DNA from: GCA-2737725 sp965229355 | GTDB lineage: Bacteria; Pseudomonadota; Alphaproteobacteria; Rhodospirillales; Rhodospirillaceae | Length of the DNA: 64,000 bases | Assembly: GCA_965229355.1 (NCBI GenBank) | Contig: OZ245869.1 | Coordinates: 1,054,001 to 1,118,000 of the forward strand | Direction: 5' to 3' | In this document: in pieces, positions 42,896 to 51,599 of the stretch | Numbering within the stretch: position 1 is the first letter of the stretch | Layout: every line of letters starts with the position of its first letter | Translations under genes and position numbers: made by a program | Notes under the pieces: model-generated | Seen by the model: only the letters and a program-made list of their open reading frames with translations | What the model was told of the DNA's origin: nothing | The model's database searches: none

Positions 42896-44389
42896 ATGAA
42901 GCGTGTTTTCATTTTCTGCGTTGCTTTCGGTGTGTATGCCGCAACAGCTGTTGCGCAAGAACCGCCTGTCGCGCCAGCGCCACCAACGCCGCCCACTGCA
43001 CCTGTAGCGCCTGCACCTGTCGCACCTGCATCGAAGGTTGAAGTCGACAATAATAAAGATGTGTCAGTGATTGCGCGTGATGTGAAAGACATCATCGGTT
43101 TTGGCGGGCGCATTAACGTGCGCGACAGCCGCGCCAAAGTTTTAGGCGGTGCTGCAGGTGACGTCACCACCGAGAATGCAAGTTTCGACACTGTGTTATT
43201 GGCAGCGGGCAGTGTCGATATGCGGGGTGGTCGGGTCGGTGAATTGAAAATTGCCGCGGGCGATGTTGATCTTGATATCACCATTGCTGGCGACGGCATT
43301 GTGGCAGCAGGTGAAGTGCGGCTGGGCGAGGATATGAGCGTGCGGGGCGACATGGATGTGAAGGCGGGCACCGCAGACATTAAGGGGAGCTATGGCGGCG
43401 ATATGAAGGTTGATGCCGAAACTGTAAAAATTGCGGGTAGTTATGGCGGCGATGTGCGGATCAATGCGGAGCGTATTTATATCGAGCCGGGCACCAAAAT
43501 CGGCGGCGACTTAATTGCCCCCAACCTTGCCGAATTACGCGACGGCATCATCGTGGGCGGCGATGTTAAGATCGGTAAGGGTACGGGCAAGAGCAAAGAT
43601 CGCAAGGTGAGTATCATTATAGATACCGACAAAGAGGCCGCACGCGACGCCGAGGCGAGCCGCGCCGACCGGCGCGAAGCAAAGCTGGATGAGGCACAAG
43701 CGAAGATCGACGAAGCAAAAGCAAAAGTGGATGCGGCATTACGTGAAGTAGATATCAACCAATCCACCAAAGATGCCATTAAAGATGCGATCAGCCGTAA
43801 GGTTGCGGAACACGAAGAGCGCGGCGACTTTGATCACAATGACCGCGACGATGTGGGCCTGATCTCGCCCGAGCCTATGGGCATGAAAGCGTGGCTGACT
43901 GTTCTCGTCACATTAGCTGCCTGCGGTGCGCTGGCGTTGGGTTTCGCCCCGCAGTTCTTGGTGCAAGCGACTGAACGCTTGGCCAAAGAACCGCTGCCGA
44001 GTTTTGGTGTTGGAGCCGCCAGCCTGATTGCAGTGCCAGGCATTCTGTTAGCCGTCAGCATTACGATCATTGGTATTCCATTTGCCATTTTGGGCGCTGC
44101 GGCCTACGTGATCGGCATCGGGCTTGGATTGATTGCTTTGTGTCTATGGGGCGGCTTGATGGTGCGCACGCTCGCTAACCAACCGGGGCAAGAAACACGG
44201 TTGTCTAAGTTAGTCGGCTGGACTTTGATGGGTTTCTTGGCGTTGGCTTTAATTGGTGCCGTGCCCTTTGTAGGGCGCGCGATTCAAGTGATCGCCATTA
44301 TTACAGGCGCCGGTGCAGTGATCTCCACCGCATGGGCGGTCCGCAATGCAAAGAAGGCGCAAGCTGCCGCTGCGGCGGCTGCAATATAA
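42896..44389 (+). CDS. Exported bactofilin-like beta-repeat protein with C-terminal membrane domain
   Basis: The 497-residue product from the ATG at 42896 (GGGG upstream) has a signal peptide (1-20) and a Pro/Ala-rich linker (22-45). A beta-helix-like repeat region follows (about 75-225), rich in G-D-V/I and including GSYGGD twice (164-169, 181-186) and IGGDLIAP. Then come a charged coiled coil (about 245-310) and four or so transmembrane helices (332-480) with an Ala-rich tail. The repeats resemble bactofilin/polymer-forming domains, here placed outside the cytoplasm. It may be a polymerising envelope protein. Confidence 0.72.
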   Translation: MKRVFIFCVAFGVYAATAVAQEPPVAPAPPTPPTAPVAPAPVAPASKVEVDNNKDVSVIARDVKDIIGFGGRINVRDSRAKVLGGAAGDVTTENASFDTVLLAAGSVDMRGGRVGELKIAAGDVDLDITIAGDGIVAAGEVRLGEDMSVRGDMDVKAGTADIKGSYGGDMKVDAETVKIAGSYGGDVRINAERIYIEPGTKIGGDLIAPNLAELRDGIIVGGDVKIGKGTGKSKDRKVSIIIDTDKEAARDAEASRADRREAKLDEAQAKIDEAKAKVDAALREVDINQSTKDAIKDAISRKVAEHEERGDFDHNDRDDVGLISPEPMGMKAWLTVLVTLAACGALALGFAPQFLVQATERLAKEPLPSFGVGAASLIAVPGILLAVSITIIGIPFAILGAAAYVIGIGLGLIALCLWGGLMVRTLANQPGQETRLSKLVGWTLMGFLALALIGAVPFVGRAIQVIAIITGAGAVISTAWAVRNAKKAQAAAAAAAI

Positions 44390-44408
44390 AAGATAGGCAC
44401 ACATATAT

Positions 44409-45266
44409 ATGGCACGGCCGCACATCGAGTTCATTCAAAGTCAGGCCGTGCCTTGGGATACATTAGGGCCAAAGAGTGCGCGGCCTGGCGCGTTTGCCAA
44501 AACACTTTCCGCCGATGCCGAAACGGGCGCCGTCACGCTGGTGATGAAATATCCAGCGGGCTGGCACATGCCCGACGCGCATTATCTTGATAGCGATGAA
44601 GAGTTTTATGTGTTCGAGGGCGCGCTGTGGGTGGGCAGTGTCGAATACAAAAAAGGCGATTACGCTTATCTGCCTGCGGGTATGCCGCGCCCCAGTATGC
44701 ACAGCGATGATGGCGCCGTGGTGCTGACCTTCCATGAAGGCGCGCATAATCTCGTCCTCAGCGAAACTCCCGGCCCCATGTACGACGCAGCACGCCTGAT
44801 TGCGAAAATGGAAAGCGCTGTGATGCCATGGACGCATCCGGCTGATCCGATTGTTGCCGCGACTGCAAATGGCGCTGGCCGTAAGTTATTGCGTGAAGAC
44901 GCAGTCACCGGCGAACGCACATGGTTGTTACAATTTGGTCCGGACGACCCAGCCAAGATGACGCATGGCCGCGTGGAAATTCATCCTGTGGTGGAAGAAG
45001 TCTTCCTGATGGATGGCGAAATTTCCATGCCCTATGGATATTTAAAGCCCGGCTCGTACTTTTGGCGACCGGCTGGCATTCCCCACGGCCCTGTAGGCAC
45101 GCTGAAAGGCCTGTTCGGCTTCTTCCGCTGCAAGGGCGGGCCGCTGACGACCGACTGGTCAAAAGAGGAACTGCCGATTGCGTGGCACCCGCAGCATAAA
45201 CCCATGGTGCCACCACAATATGCTGCGTTCGCCACAACCGCATACGACACATCTCTGCCTTACTAA
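44409..45266 (+). CDS. Bicupin protein
   Basis: The 285-residue protein has two cupin domains. The first has the pattern WHMPDAHYLDSDEEFYVFEGALWVG and KKGDYAYLPAGMPRPSMHSD. The second is around VEIHPVVEEVFLMDGEISM and LKPGSYFWRPAGIPHGPVG. Both contain His and Glu in places suited to metal binding. It resembles uncharacterised ChrR/DUF4437-type cupins. It could be a dioxygenase or a lyase. It lies 19 nt after the bactofilin-like gene. Confidence 0.85.
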   Translation: MARPHIEFIQSQAVPWDTLGPKSARPGAFAKTLSADAETGAVTLVMKYPAGWHMPDAHYLDSDEEFYVFEGALWVGSVEYKKGDYAYLPAGMPRPSMHSDDGAVVLTFHEGAHNLVLSETPGPMYDAARLIAKMESAVMPWTHPADPIVAATANGAGRKLLREDAVTGERTWLLQFGPDDPAKMTHGRVEIHPVVEEVFLMDGEISMPYGYLKPGSYFWRPAGIPHGPVGTLKGLFGFFRCKGGPLTTDWSKEELPIAWHPQHKPMVPPQYAAFATTAYDTSLPY

Positions 45267-45374
45267 CGCTGCATAACTTAAGCGGCCCATCATGACATAA
45301 AGAGTCGCATCACATGCGCTGGGTGACTAAGCTATTGCGCGTGATCTGGCAGGCGTTTCTGGTACGGTGCAGCT

Positions 45375-47075
45375 ATGGCCAAAGAAGTAACCATCAAAAA
45401 AGGCTTCGTAAATGTCGGTAAGGGCCAAGTGCACTACCGCATGGCCGGGTCTGGTCCGCCGATTATTCTGCTGCACGATTCACCGCGGTCATCGGTGCTG
45501 CATATACCGCTGCTGAAAGAATTCGCCGATCAGTTCACGGTCATTGCCATCGACACACCGGGCTATGGCAACTCCACGCCGCTCGACCTTGGCCGCCAAC
45601 TTGAAATCCCCGACTTCGGTACAGCGTTGGCTGAAACCATTGCAGCGTTCGGTGTCGAGCGCTGCCCCGTGTACGGCTACCATACCAGTTCCAAAATCAC
45701 GTTGGCATTTGCAGCCAAGCACCCTGAACGTGTATCTGTCGCTATCATGAATGGCTTGTCACTGCCCACTGGCGGTGCAGAACCGTCGTTCATTAGTAGC
45801 TATATGAAACCCTTCACCGTCACTGACAGCGGCAGTTACTTGGCTGAAGAGTGGACGCGCGTTTTAGATTTCCAACGCTGGTTCCCGTGGTTTGCAAAAA
45901 CCAAAGGCACGCGATTACCGCATCTCGGCAAAGATATGAACGGGATGCATGAATACAGCATGGACCTGTTCATGGCGGGCGCGCATTTCTCAGACGCTTA
46001 TGCCGCCGCCATGCGCTACTTGGCGCTGCCGGTTGTGGGCGATTTAAAAGCCCCGGCCATTATTATGGCGCAGCAAGATGACGTGTTGCACGCCTACTTA
46101 GATGCACTGCCAAACCCATTACCCGAAAGCGTGCGCAAGGAAAGCCTAGCTGTGGGTGATGGGGTGTTGCGCAAACGTTTGCGAGAGATTTTTGCGCAAT
46201 ACGCCGACTTTAAAGGTGCTGCCAACTTCACGCCACCCGATCCTTTAAAGCAGCCCGGCAAAAAGGGTACGATCACTTCCGGCTACGTCAACTTCCCCCA
46301 CGGTCAGGTTTTGGTGCGCCGCGCCGCCGACACCAATGGCCGCCCCCTCGTTCTTCTGTCCGATCTGCCGGGCTCTAGCCGCCAGGATGCGGATTTGATT
46401 CTGGAACTCGCCAAAGACCGCCCGGTGTACGCGATTGATATGCCGGGCTGCGGTGAATCAAGCCCGCTCGCGAACCCATCGCCACAACTTTATGCCGATG
46501 TGATTGCGCGCACGATTGAATCGCTGGACCTGAAACAAGCCGACGTGATTGCCGAAGGCATGAGCACGCCGATTGCAGTGTGCTTTGCCGCGTCACATCC
46601 CGGCCATGTACGGACATTGCTGCTGGATGCCATTACCAACGCCGACATCGATCTGCGTACCGAAATGCGCATCAACTATGTAGCGGACCTGCGCCCGACA
46701 CGGGAAGGCCTGCACTTGCACCGCGCCTTCCACATGCTTCGCGATCAGGAAGTGCAGTGGCCATGGTACGATGAAGGTAACGGCGCCATTCGCAAAATCA
46801 CACCACGCATTGGCGCTGAACGCATTCACACGCGCCTCGTCGATACGCTGAAGCAATACGCCTATCATGGTGACGCCATTCAAGCCGCGTTGGATGTGGA
46901 TGTGGCGGCGCTGTTGCCCGCCATTTCAGCACGCACGATTGTGTGTACTGTGGCAGACGATGTGCGCTATGCCATGGCTGAGAAAACGGCGGCACAACTG
47001 AAGAACGCCACCACCTTAGCCCGACCGCAAAGCGTGCCCGAGCGTGCGGCGGCTTTCTTGTCCGCACTTTCATAA
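45375..47075 (+). CDS. Fused double alpha/beta-hydrolase-fold protein without canonical nucleophiles
   Basis: The 566-residue protein contains two consecutive alpha/beta-hydrolase domains (about 8-275 and 290-566). Each has the strand-loop patterns VIAIDTPGYGNSTP and VYAIDMPGCGESSP, then a nucleophile-elbow strand. The elbows read VYGYHTSSKITLAFAAKHPERV (Nu position His103) and VIAEGMSTPIAVCFAASHPGHV (Gly395 at the Nu position; Ser397 is two residues later). Neither has the usual G-x-S-x-G. It may be a non-catalytic binder, or use shifted residues. Architecture is unusual for this superfamily. Confidence 0.78.
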   Translation: MAKEVTIKKGFVNVGKGQVHYRMAGSGPPIILLHDSPRSSVLHIPLLKEFADQFTVIAIDTPGYGNSTPLDLGRQLEIPDFGTALAETIAAFGVERCPVYGYHTSSKITLAFAAKHPERVSVAIMNGLSLPTGGAEPSFISSYMKPFTVTDSGSYLAEEWTRVLDFQRWFPWFAKTKGTRLPHLGKDMNGMHEYSMDLFMAGAHFSDAYAAAMRYLALPVVGDLKAPAIIMAQQDDVLHAYLDALPNPLPESVRKESLAVGDGVLRKRLREIFAQYADFKGAANFTPPDPLKQPGKKGTITSGYVNFPHGQVLVRRAADTNGRPLVLLSDLPGSSRQDADLILELAKDRPVYAIDMPGCGESSPLANPSPQLYADVIARTIESLDLKQADVIAEGMSTPIAVCFAASHPGHVRTLLLDAITNADIDLRTEMRINYVADLRPTREGLHLHRAFHMLRDQEVQWPWYDEGNGAIRKITPRIGAERIHTRLVDTLKQYAYHGDAIQAALDVDVAALLPAISARTIVCTVADDVRYAMAEKTAAQLKNATTLARPQSVPERAAAFLSALS

Positions 47076-47093
47076 AACGCCCAGAACATCGCC

Positions 47094-47552
47094 GTGCAGA
47101 TACTTACTTTCCGCATCGCCACTGAAGGCGATCTTGATTGCATTTTGAAAATGCTGGCCGACGACCCCTTGGGCCGCTACAGCGAATTGAATGGCAATTA
47201 CGACCGCGACGCTTATGTGCGCGCGTTGAAGAATATCGAAGCAGAACCGCATAGCGATATGATCGTGGGCGAACGTGGCCGCGAAATTGTTGCCTGCTTG
47301 CAGCTCACACTCATTCCAGGGTTCTCGCGGGGCGGTGGCTGGCGCGCACTCATTGAAGCTGTTCGAGTGGCGTCAGATAAACGCGGCCAGGGCATTGGCA
47401 CGGCCATGATGAAGCATGCAATTGAGTTAGCCCGCGCGCGCGGCGCTAAAATGGTACAGTTGACAAGCGACACACGCCGCATTGATGCCCACAGGTTTTA
47501 TCAAAACCTAGGTTTTTCCTCGATCCATACGGGCTTTAAGCTCGACTTGTAA
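47094..47552 (+). CDS. GNAT-family N-acetyltransferase
   Basis: The 152-residue protein starts at GTG and has the GNAT acetyl-CoA loop SDKRGQGIGTAMMKHAIELAR, an opening FRIATEGDLDCILKMLADDPLG typical of the family, and a closing RFYQNLGFSSIHTGFKLDL. It acetylates an amine of unknown identity. The gene follows the double hydrolase by 18 nt. No strong ribosome-binding site is seen. Confidence 0.87.
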   Translation: MQILTFRIATEGDLDCILKMLADDPLGRYSELNGNYDRDAYVRALKNIEAEPHSDMIVGERGREIVACLQLTLIPGFSRGGGWRALIEAVRVASDKRGQGIGTAMMKHAIELARARGAKMVQLTSDTRRIDAHRFYQNLGFSSIHTGFKLDL

Positions 47553-47653
47553 AAAGCCCCGTTTTTTGATCAGGCAAATTTGCATGTTCGCCATCTGAAA
47601 GACGATGGTCTTAGGCGCTAGCGTGGCATGTGCATTGCTTTATAAGCACCCGC

Positions 47654-48937
47654 ATGGCCCGCTTTGCAGTCGATTTCACCGCGATCCGCGAGACTTTAAG
47701 TAATCCCAACTTCCGCATGTTCACGTTGGGCAACTCGTTGTCATTGCTGGGCACGTGGGTGCAACGCATGGGCGTTGGCTACCTGACATGGGAACTGACA
47801 AAGTCAGGCACATGGCTGGGTGCGGTGGCGCTGGCGGAGTTTTTGCCAGTTCTTTTTTTGGCCCCCATCACCGGCGTCATCGTGGACAGGTTTGACCGCC
47901 GCCGCATTGCCGTCACCGGTCAATACCTAGCATTGGTTCAAGCTGGTGTGTTAGCCGCCCTCACCATCAGCGGCCACATCAGTGCAGTTCTGATTTTGTT
48001 ACTGCAATTATTCGCAGGCTTTATTCAGCCACTGATTCAAACGGCGCGGTTAGTCCTTGTGCCCATGATGCTGCCGCGCGAGCGCGTGGGGAATGGTGTC
48101 GCCATTACATCACTGATTTTTAACGGGGCGCGCATTTTGGGGCCCGTGGTTGGCGGCGTTATTATTACATCGGTTGGCGTGGGGTACAGCTTTGCCTTGA
48201 ATGCCGTCAGCTATTTCGGCGTGATTGCAGCACTGAAGGCGCTGCAATTGCCGCTTCACATTCCCTACACCAAGACCAAAAACATGTTTGCGGGCATCAT
48301 GACCGACATGACAGCAGGCTGGCGCTATACCTTCAAACATCCGATTTTGGGCTGGGTCATTCCAACTGTTGGGGTTTCCAGCACGCTGACATGGCCCATT
48401 GGCGATTTAATGGCTGGTATTGCTGATGAAATGTTCAATCGTGGTGCTGGCGGTTTAGCCGCCCTGACAGCCGCACAAGGCATAGGCGCCATTGCGGGCG
48501 GGCTTATTCTGGCACAACGCTCGAACGCTGAAGGCTTAAGCCGCTTGGTCATCGGCGCGATGATCTTAAGCGGGCTGTGCATCACGCTGTTTTCAGTGAA
48601 CAACGCCGATACTTATTTTCTAGCGCTTTTCATTCTTGGTATCTCGGCTTTCTTCGGCGTCATCGTTGGCGTGGGCTCTCAATCACTCACGCAGTCTGTG
48701 GTTGACGATGCGATGCGCGGGCGTTCCTTAAGTGTGTGGTACACGATCACGCGCGCAGGCCCAGCCATTGGCGCGTTGATTTTAGGAACGCTGTCCACCC
48801 GCTTTGGCTTTGAAGGTCCACTGTTTGCGGCTGGCGCCATTACCGCAGCCACGGCAGCGTTCATGCTGTTTATCCGCAATCCGCAAGGTAAGCCCAAACC
48901 ATCGGGTGATGACGATAAAGCCGCCTCGAACGATTAG
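47654..48937 (+). CDS. MFS transporter (EntS-like)
   Basis: The 427-residue protein from the ATG at 47654 has 12 transmembrane segments with NFRMFTLGNSLSLLGTWVQRMGVGYL, the motif A-like GVIVDRFDRRRIAVTG, and a hydrophilic C-tail. The TM1 pattern (Leu-Gly-x-Trp-x-Gln) is typical of EntS and MFS_3/MFS_1 efflux members related to siderophore or macrolide exporters. The substrate is unknown. It ends 4 nt before the convergent VOC gene. Confidence 0.88.
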   Translation: MARFAVDFTAIRETLSNPNFRMFTLGNSLSLLGTWVQRMGVGYLTWELTKSGTWLGAVALAEFLPVLFLAPITGVIVDRFDRRRIAVTGQYLALVQAGVLAALTISGHISAVLILLLQLFAGFIQPLIQTARLVLVPMMLPRERVGNGVAITSLIFNGARILGPVVGGVIITSVGVGYSFALNAVSYFGVIAALKALQLPLHIPYTKTKNMFAGIMTDMTAGWRYTFKHPILGWVIPTVGVSSTLTWPIGDLMAGIADEMFNRGAGGLAALTAAQGIGAIAGGLILAQRSNAEGLSRLVIGAMILSGLCITLFSVNNADTYFLALFILGISAFFGVIVGVGSQSLTQSVVDDAMRGRSLSVWYTITRAGPAIGALILGTLSTRFGFEGPLFAAGAITAATAAFMLFIRNPQGKPKPSGDDDKAASND

Positions 48938-48941
48938 ACGC

Positions 48942-49898
48942 TTATTTGCCGTCTTCACGCGTGTTGACCTCGAAGAAGTAACCATCAGGGTCAAAGAAGC
49001 TCAAGGTCGACAGTTTAATCACATTGCCTTTGGCATCGTTGACAGTGCCGTCATAGGGCGGCGACACGATGTGCACAGGCGCACTCTTCATGCGTTCATA
49101 GATGGCATGCACATTGGGCGACCCACACACAAAAATTGCATCACCGATTTTGACACTGCGCTTTAACTGCGGCGGCGTTTCAATCGACGGATCGAGAAAC
49201 GCCATGATGCCCAGCATGCCCACCAGTGGATCGTTGCCCTTCAGAATCACCACGCGCACTTTGGCACCCGGCGTGCCCGCTGGCAGTACTTGGCCACCCA
49301 CAGACATGACATTGTCGTACCAGACCTCCATGCCCATCACGTTTTTGTAGAAGTCCAAGCTCAATTCAATATCGCGCACAATCAACGTGGCACGACGCAC
49401 CGCAAACACCGGCATGTTGGGCACGTTGCGTTTGGTGTTTACTTCCACAAAGAAACCATCGGGATCAAAAAACGACAGCGTCGTCATTTCCACTTGGCCT
49501 TTGCCATCGGGTGCGGGCACCGACCAATCATGCGGCGGGCAAACGCTGCTGCAGTCTTTCGAGGCCTGGAGGCGTGCATAGACACCATCTAAGTCAGGCG
49601 TTTCGGTGACGATGACGATATCCCCCACGCCCATCCGCTTGCGGTAGGGCAACGTAGGCGGTTCAAGCGGAGGATCTTGCCATTCCAGCAAGCCAATCTT
49701 GGCAACGTCTTTATGGTTGGCTTCCATGATACCGAGATGAACCTTCGCACCCGGTACACCGGCGGGAATAATTTTGCCGGTCACGTTCATCGGCAAATCG
49801 TATGACACCGCCATCCCCAATACATCGCGATAGAACGCGATGGAGCGCTTTGCGTCCGCAACGATGAATGTTGTGCGTTTAACGTAGGTATCGGACAT
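48942..49898 (-). CDS. Double-domain VOC (glyoxalase/dioxygenase fold) protein
   Basis: The 318-residue protein has two VOC modules. Each starts with R-x-T-x-I-V-x-D-x-x-x-S-x-x-F-Y (KRTTFIVADAKRSIAFYRDVLGM; RRATLIVRDIELSLDFYKNVMGM) and ends FFDPDG-F-EVNT. The repeated TLSFFDPDGFFVEVNTK closing metal-ligand segment, with a conserved Glu, suggests intact metal sites. It may be an extradiol dioxygenase, glyoxalase or isomerase of unknown substrate. The ATG at 49898 is chosen over a TTG further upstream. Confidence 0.88.
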   Translation of the reverse strand: MSDTYVKRTTFIVADAKRSIAFYRDVLGMAVSYDLPMNVTGKIIPAGVPGAKVHLGIMEANHKDVAKIGLLEWQDPPLEPPTLPYRKRMGVGDIVIVTETPDLDGVYARLQASKDCSSVCPPHDWSVPAPDGKGQVEMTTLSFFDPDGFFVEVNTKRNVPNMPVFAVRRATLIVRDIELSLDFYKNVMGMEVWYDNVMSVGGQVLPAGTPGAKVRVVILKGNDPLVGMLGIMAFLDPSIETPPQLKRSVKIGDAIFVCGSPNVHAIYERMKSAPVHIVSPPYDGTVNDAKGNVIKLSTLSFFDPDGYFFEVNTREDGK

Positions 49899-49969
49899 GA
49901 AAAAAGCGACCCGGTAAAACAAACCCTGTTCGGATATGGCTTACCGTAATCGCTTTTTCAAAAGAAATG

Positions 49970-49993
49970 AGCTTTCGCCCTAAGGCGAAAGCT
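49970..49993 (-). terminator. Hairpin terminator for the FAD-oxidase operon
   Basis: A perfect 10-bp stem AGCTTTCGCC/GGCGAAAGCT with a 4-nt loop lies just after the stop of the minus-strand gene at 50011. It is followed on the minus strand by TCATTTCTTTTG. Confidence 0.7.
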
Positions 49994-50010
49994 AAGAACG
50001 CAAATTGATT

Positions 50011-51585
50011 CTACTCCAAGCCCAAAGACTTCGGATTGATCAGGCGTTTTGGGTCCACCGCAGATTTTACTTTCTCCAGCAGCGCCCAGGCATTGGCCTC
50101 GCGATAATCTTTGTATAGATACGCCTTGCCGATCTGGAAGTGCGCCGCACCTAATTCAGCAAAATGCACGCACAGCGCTTGTTTGATTTTCTGCACGGCA
50201 GCTGTGGCTGCTGGGTTAGGGCCAGATTCCTTCAGTTTCGCCAAATGGCTTTGTTCCGGCACGCGACGTTGCACCGGTTGCCATTGATCAGGCCAGTAGA
50301 ACACAGGCTCGAACACAAATGCATTGTTGCTGATACCGGCGAACATATAGCCCCATTCGATGTTGTGGGCATCTAAGTCCGCTTTATATTTATCAAAAAA
50401 ATCGTGTGTGACGGCGATCACACGTGCCACGTCCGACAATGGGAATAAGCCATGCACCGGCAGCCAACGCTCACCCATGGGGCCCAGCATGTTGTTCAGC
50501 GGTGTGAACGGATAGGCGCGCACCGCTTTCGGGATTGTATTCTCGATCTCGCGGCCACCAAATTTCTTCACGACAGCACGGCAGAAGTTCAAACGCTCTT
50601 CTGCTCCTGATGCTGTGCGATCTTCGCAGGTCAGGTGGATCGAATATTTCACATCATCCATGAACCCGCGACCTGCCAGGGCCATCTTGGCGCCTTCCAG
50701 CAAGCCTTTGGCGATAGAGGTTTGGCCCGTGACAACGTTGGCGAAGGTTTTCACATCCTTCATCAGGCTTTCGCGACGCATGCGCATAGATTGTAGCACG
50801 GGGTCGAACCCCATGAGTTCAGAGGTAATGCCTTCGCGGGCGATTTCGGTGATGGCTTCAATACACGGCGTCATCTCATCAAACGCAAATGAGCCGTATG
50901 AAATTTCGGCTGGCACGCGTTGAAGTCGCAGGCTGATGGTGGCTTTCAATGCCAACGCACCTGTATCGCCCAAGAACATGCCGGTGAGATCGGGGCCGTA
51001 GTAGCGGAAGAAAGGCTTGGCTTTGGTTTGGCCAAATTGGCCCGTGGGAATGATGGTGCCGTCGGCCAACACAACTTCCAGGCCTAGAATTGATTCATGC
51101 ACCGCGCCTGCTTGGCCTGAACCAAAAAACATCCCGCCTTGCGAGGCTGTGCCGCCCACCGTGGCGTGAATACCCGACAGCGTACCGAAGAACGGCGTGC
51201 GCACACCTTTGGGCTTCAGTTCTTCGTGGAGTTGCTTCCACGTCACGCCCGCTTCGGCGACGACGTACATATCCGCCGTGTTCACTTCGATGATGCGATT
51301 GAGGCGCTGCATATCGAAGGTCACTGACTGCTCGCGCGCCGGTGTGTAGCCACCGGTGTACGACATGCCACCGCCGCGCGGTACTACGGCCAAGCCCGCA
51401 TCGGTTACAGCCTTCACGGCTTTCGCAAGTTCGTCTTTGCTACCGGGACGGACAATAGCCACGCACAGCGCGCCATCAGAATAGACATCCGATGAGACAA
51501 AGCGGCGCTCGGTCTCATCGGTAATCACATTCACTGGGCCGACAATGGAACTTAAGCTTGCAACAAGTGCGTTGATGTCAGCCAT
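50011..51585 (-). CDS. FAD-binding oxidase, GlcD/VAO family (copy 1)
   Basis: The 524-residue flavoprotein has the PCMH FAD-binding domain. It has PRGGGMSYTGGYTP (69-82), where the glycine-rich loop binds pyrophosphate, then TVGGTASQGGMFFGSG and LGLEVVLADGTIIPTG, and a C-terminal DPKRLINPKSLGLE that closes the flavin site. This family oxidises hydroxy acids, phenols and amines. It shares roughly half its sequence with the neighbouring copy. Their last common feature, LxPKGVRTPFFGTLSG, suggests a shared type of substrate. AAGGAAA precedes the ATG. Confidence 0.92.
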   Translation of the reverse strand: MADINALVASLSSIVGPVNVITDETERRFVSSDVYSDGALCVAIVRPGSKDELAKAVKAVTDAGLAVVPRGGGMSYTGGYTPAREQSVTFDMQRLNRIIEVNTADMYVVAEAGVTWKQLHEELKPKGVRTPFFGTLSGIHATVGGTASQGGMFFGSGQAGAVHESILGLEVVLADGTIIPTGQFGQTKAKPFFRYYGPDLTGMFLGDTGALALKATISLRLQRVPAEISYGSFAFDEMTPCIEAITEIAREGITSELMGFDPVLQSMRMRRESLMKDVKTFANVVTGQTSIAKGLLEGAKMALAGRGFMDDVKYSIHLTCEDRTASGAEERLNFCRAVVKKFGGREIENTIPKAVRAYPFTPLNNMLGPMGERWLPVHGLFPLSDVARVIAVTHDFFDKYKADLDAHNIEWGYMFAGISNNAFVFEPVFYWPDQWQPVQRRVPEQSHLAKLKESGPNPAATAAVQKIKQALCVHFAELGAAHFQIGKAYLYKDYREANAWALLEKVKSAVDPKRLINPKSLGLE

Positions 51586-51599
51586 GGCCGTTTCCTTAC

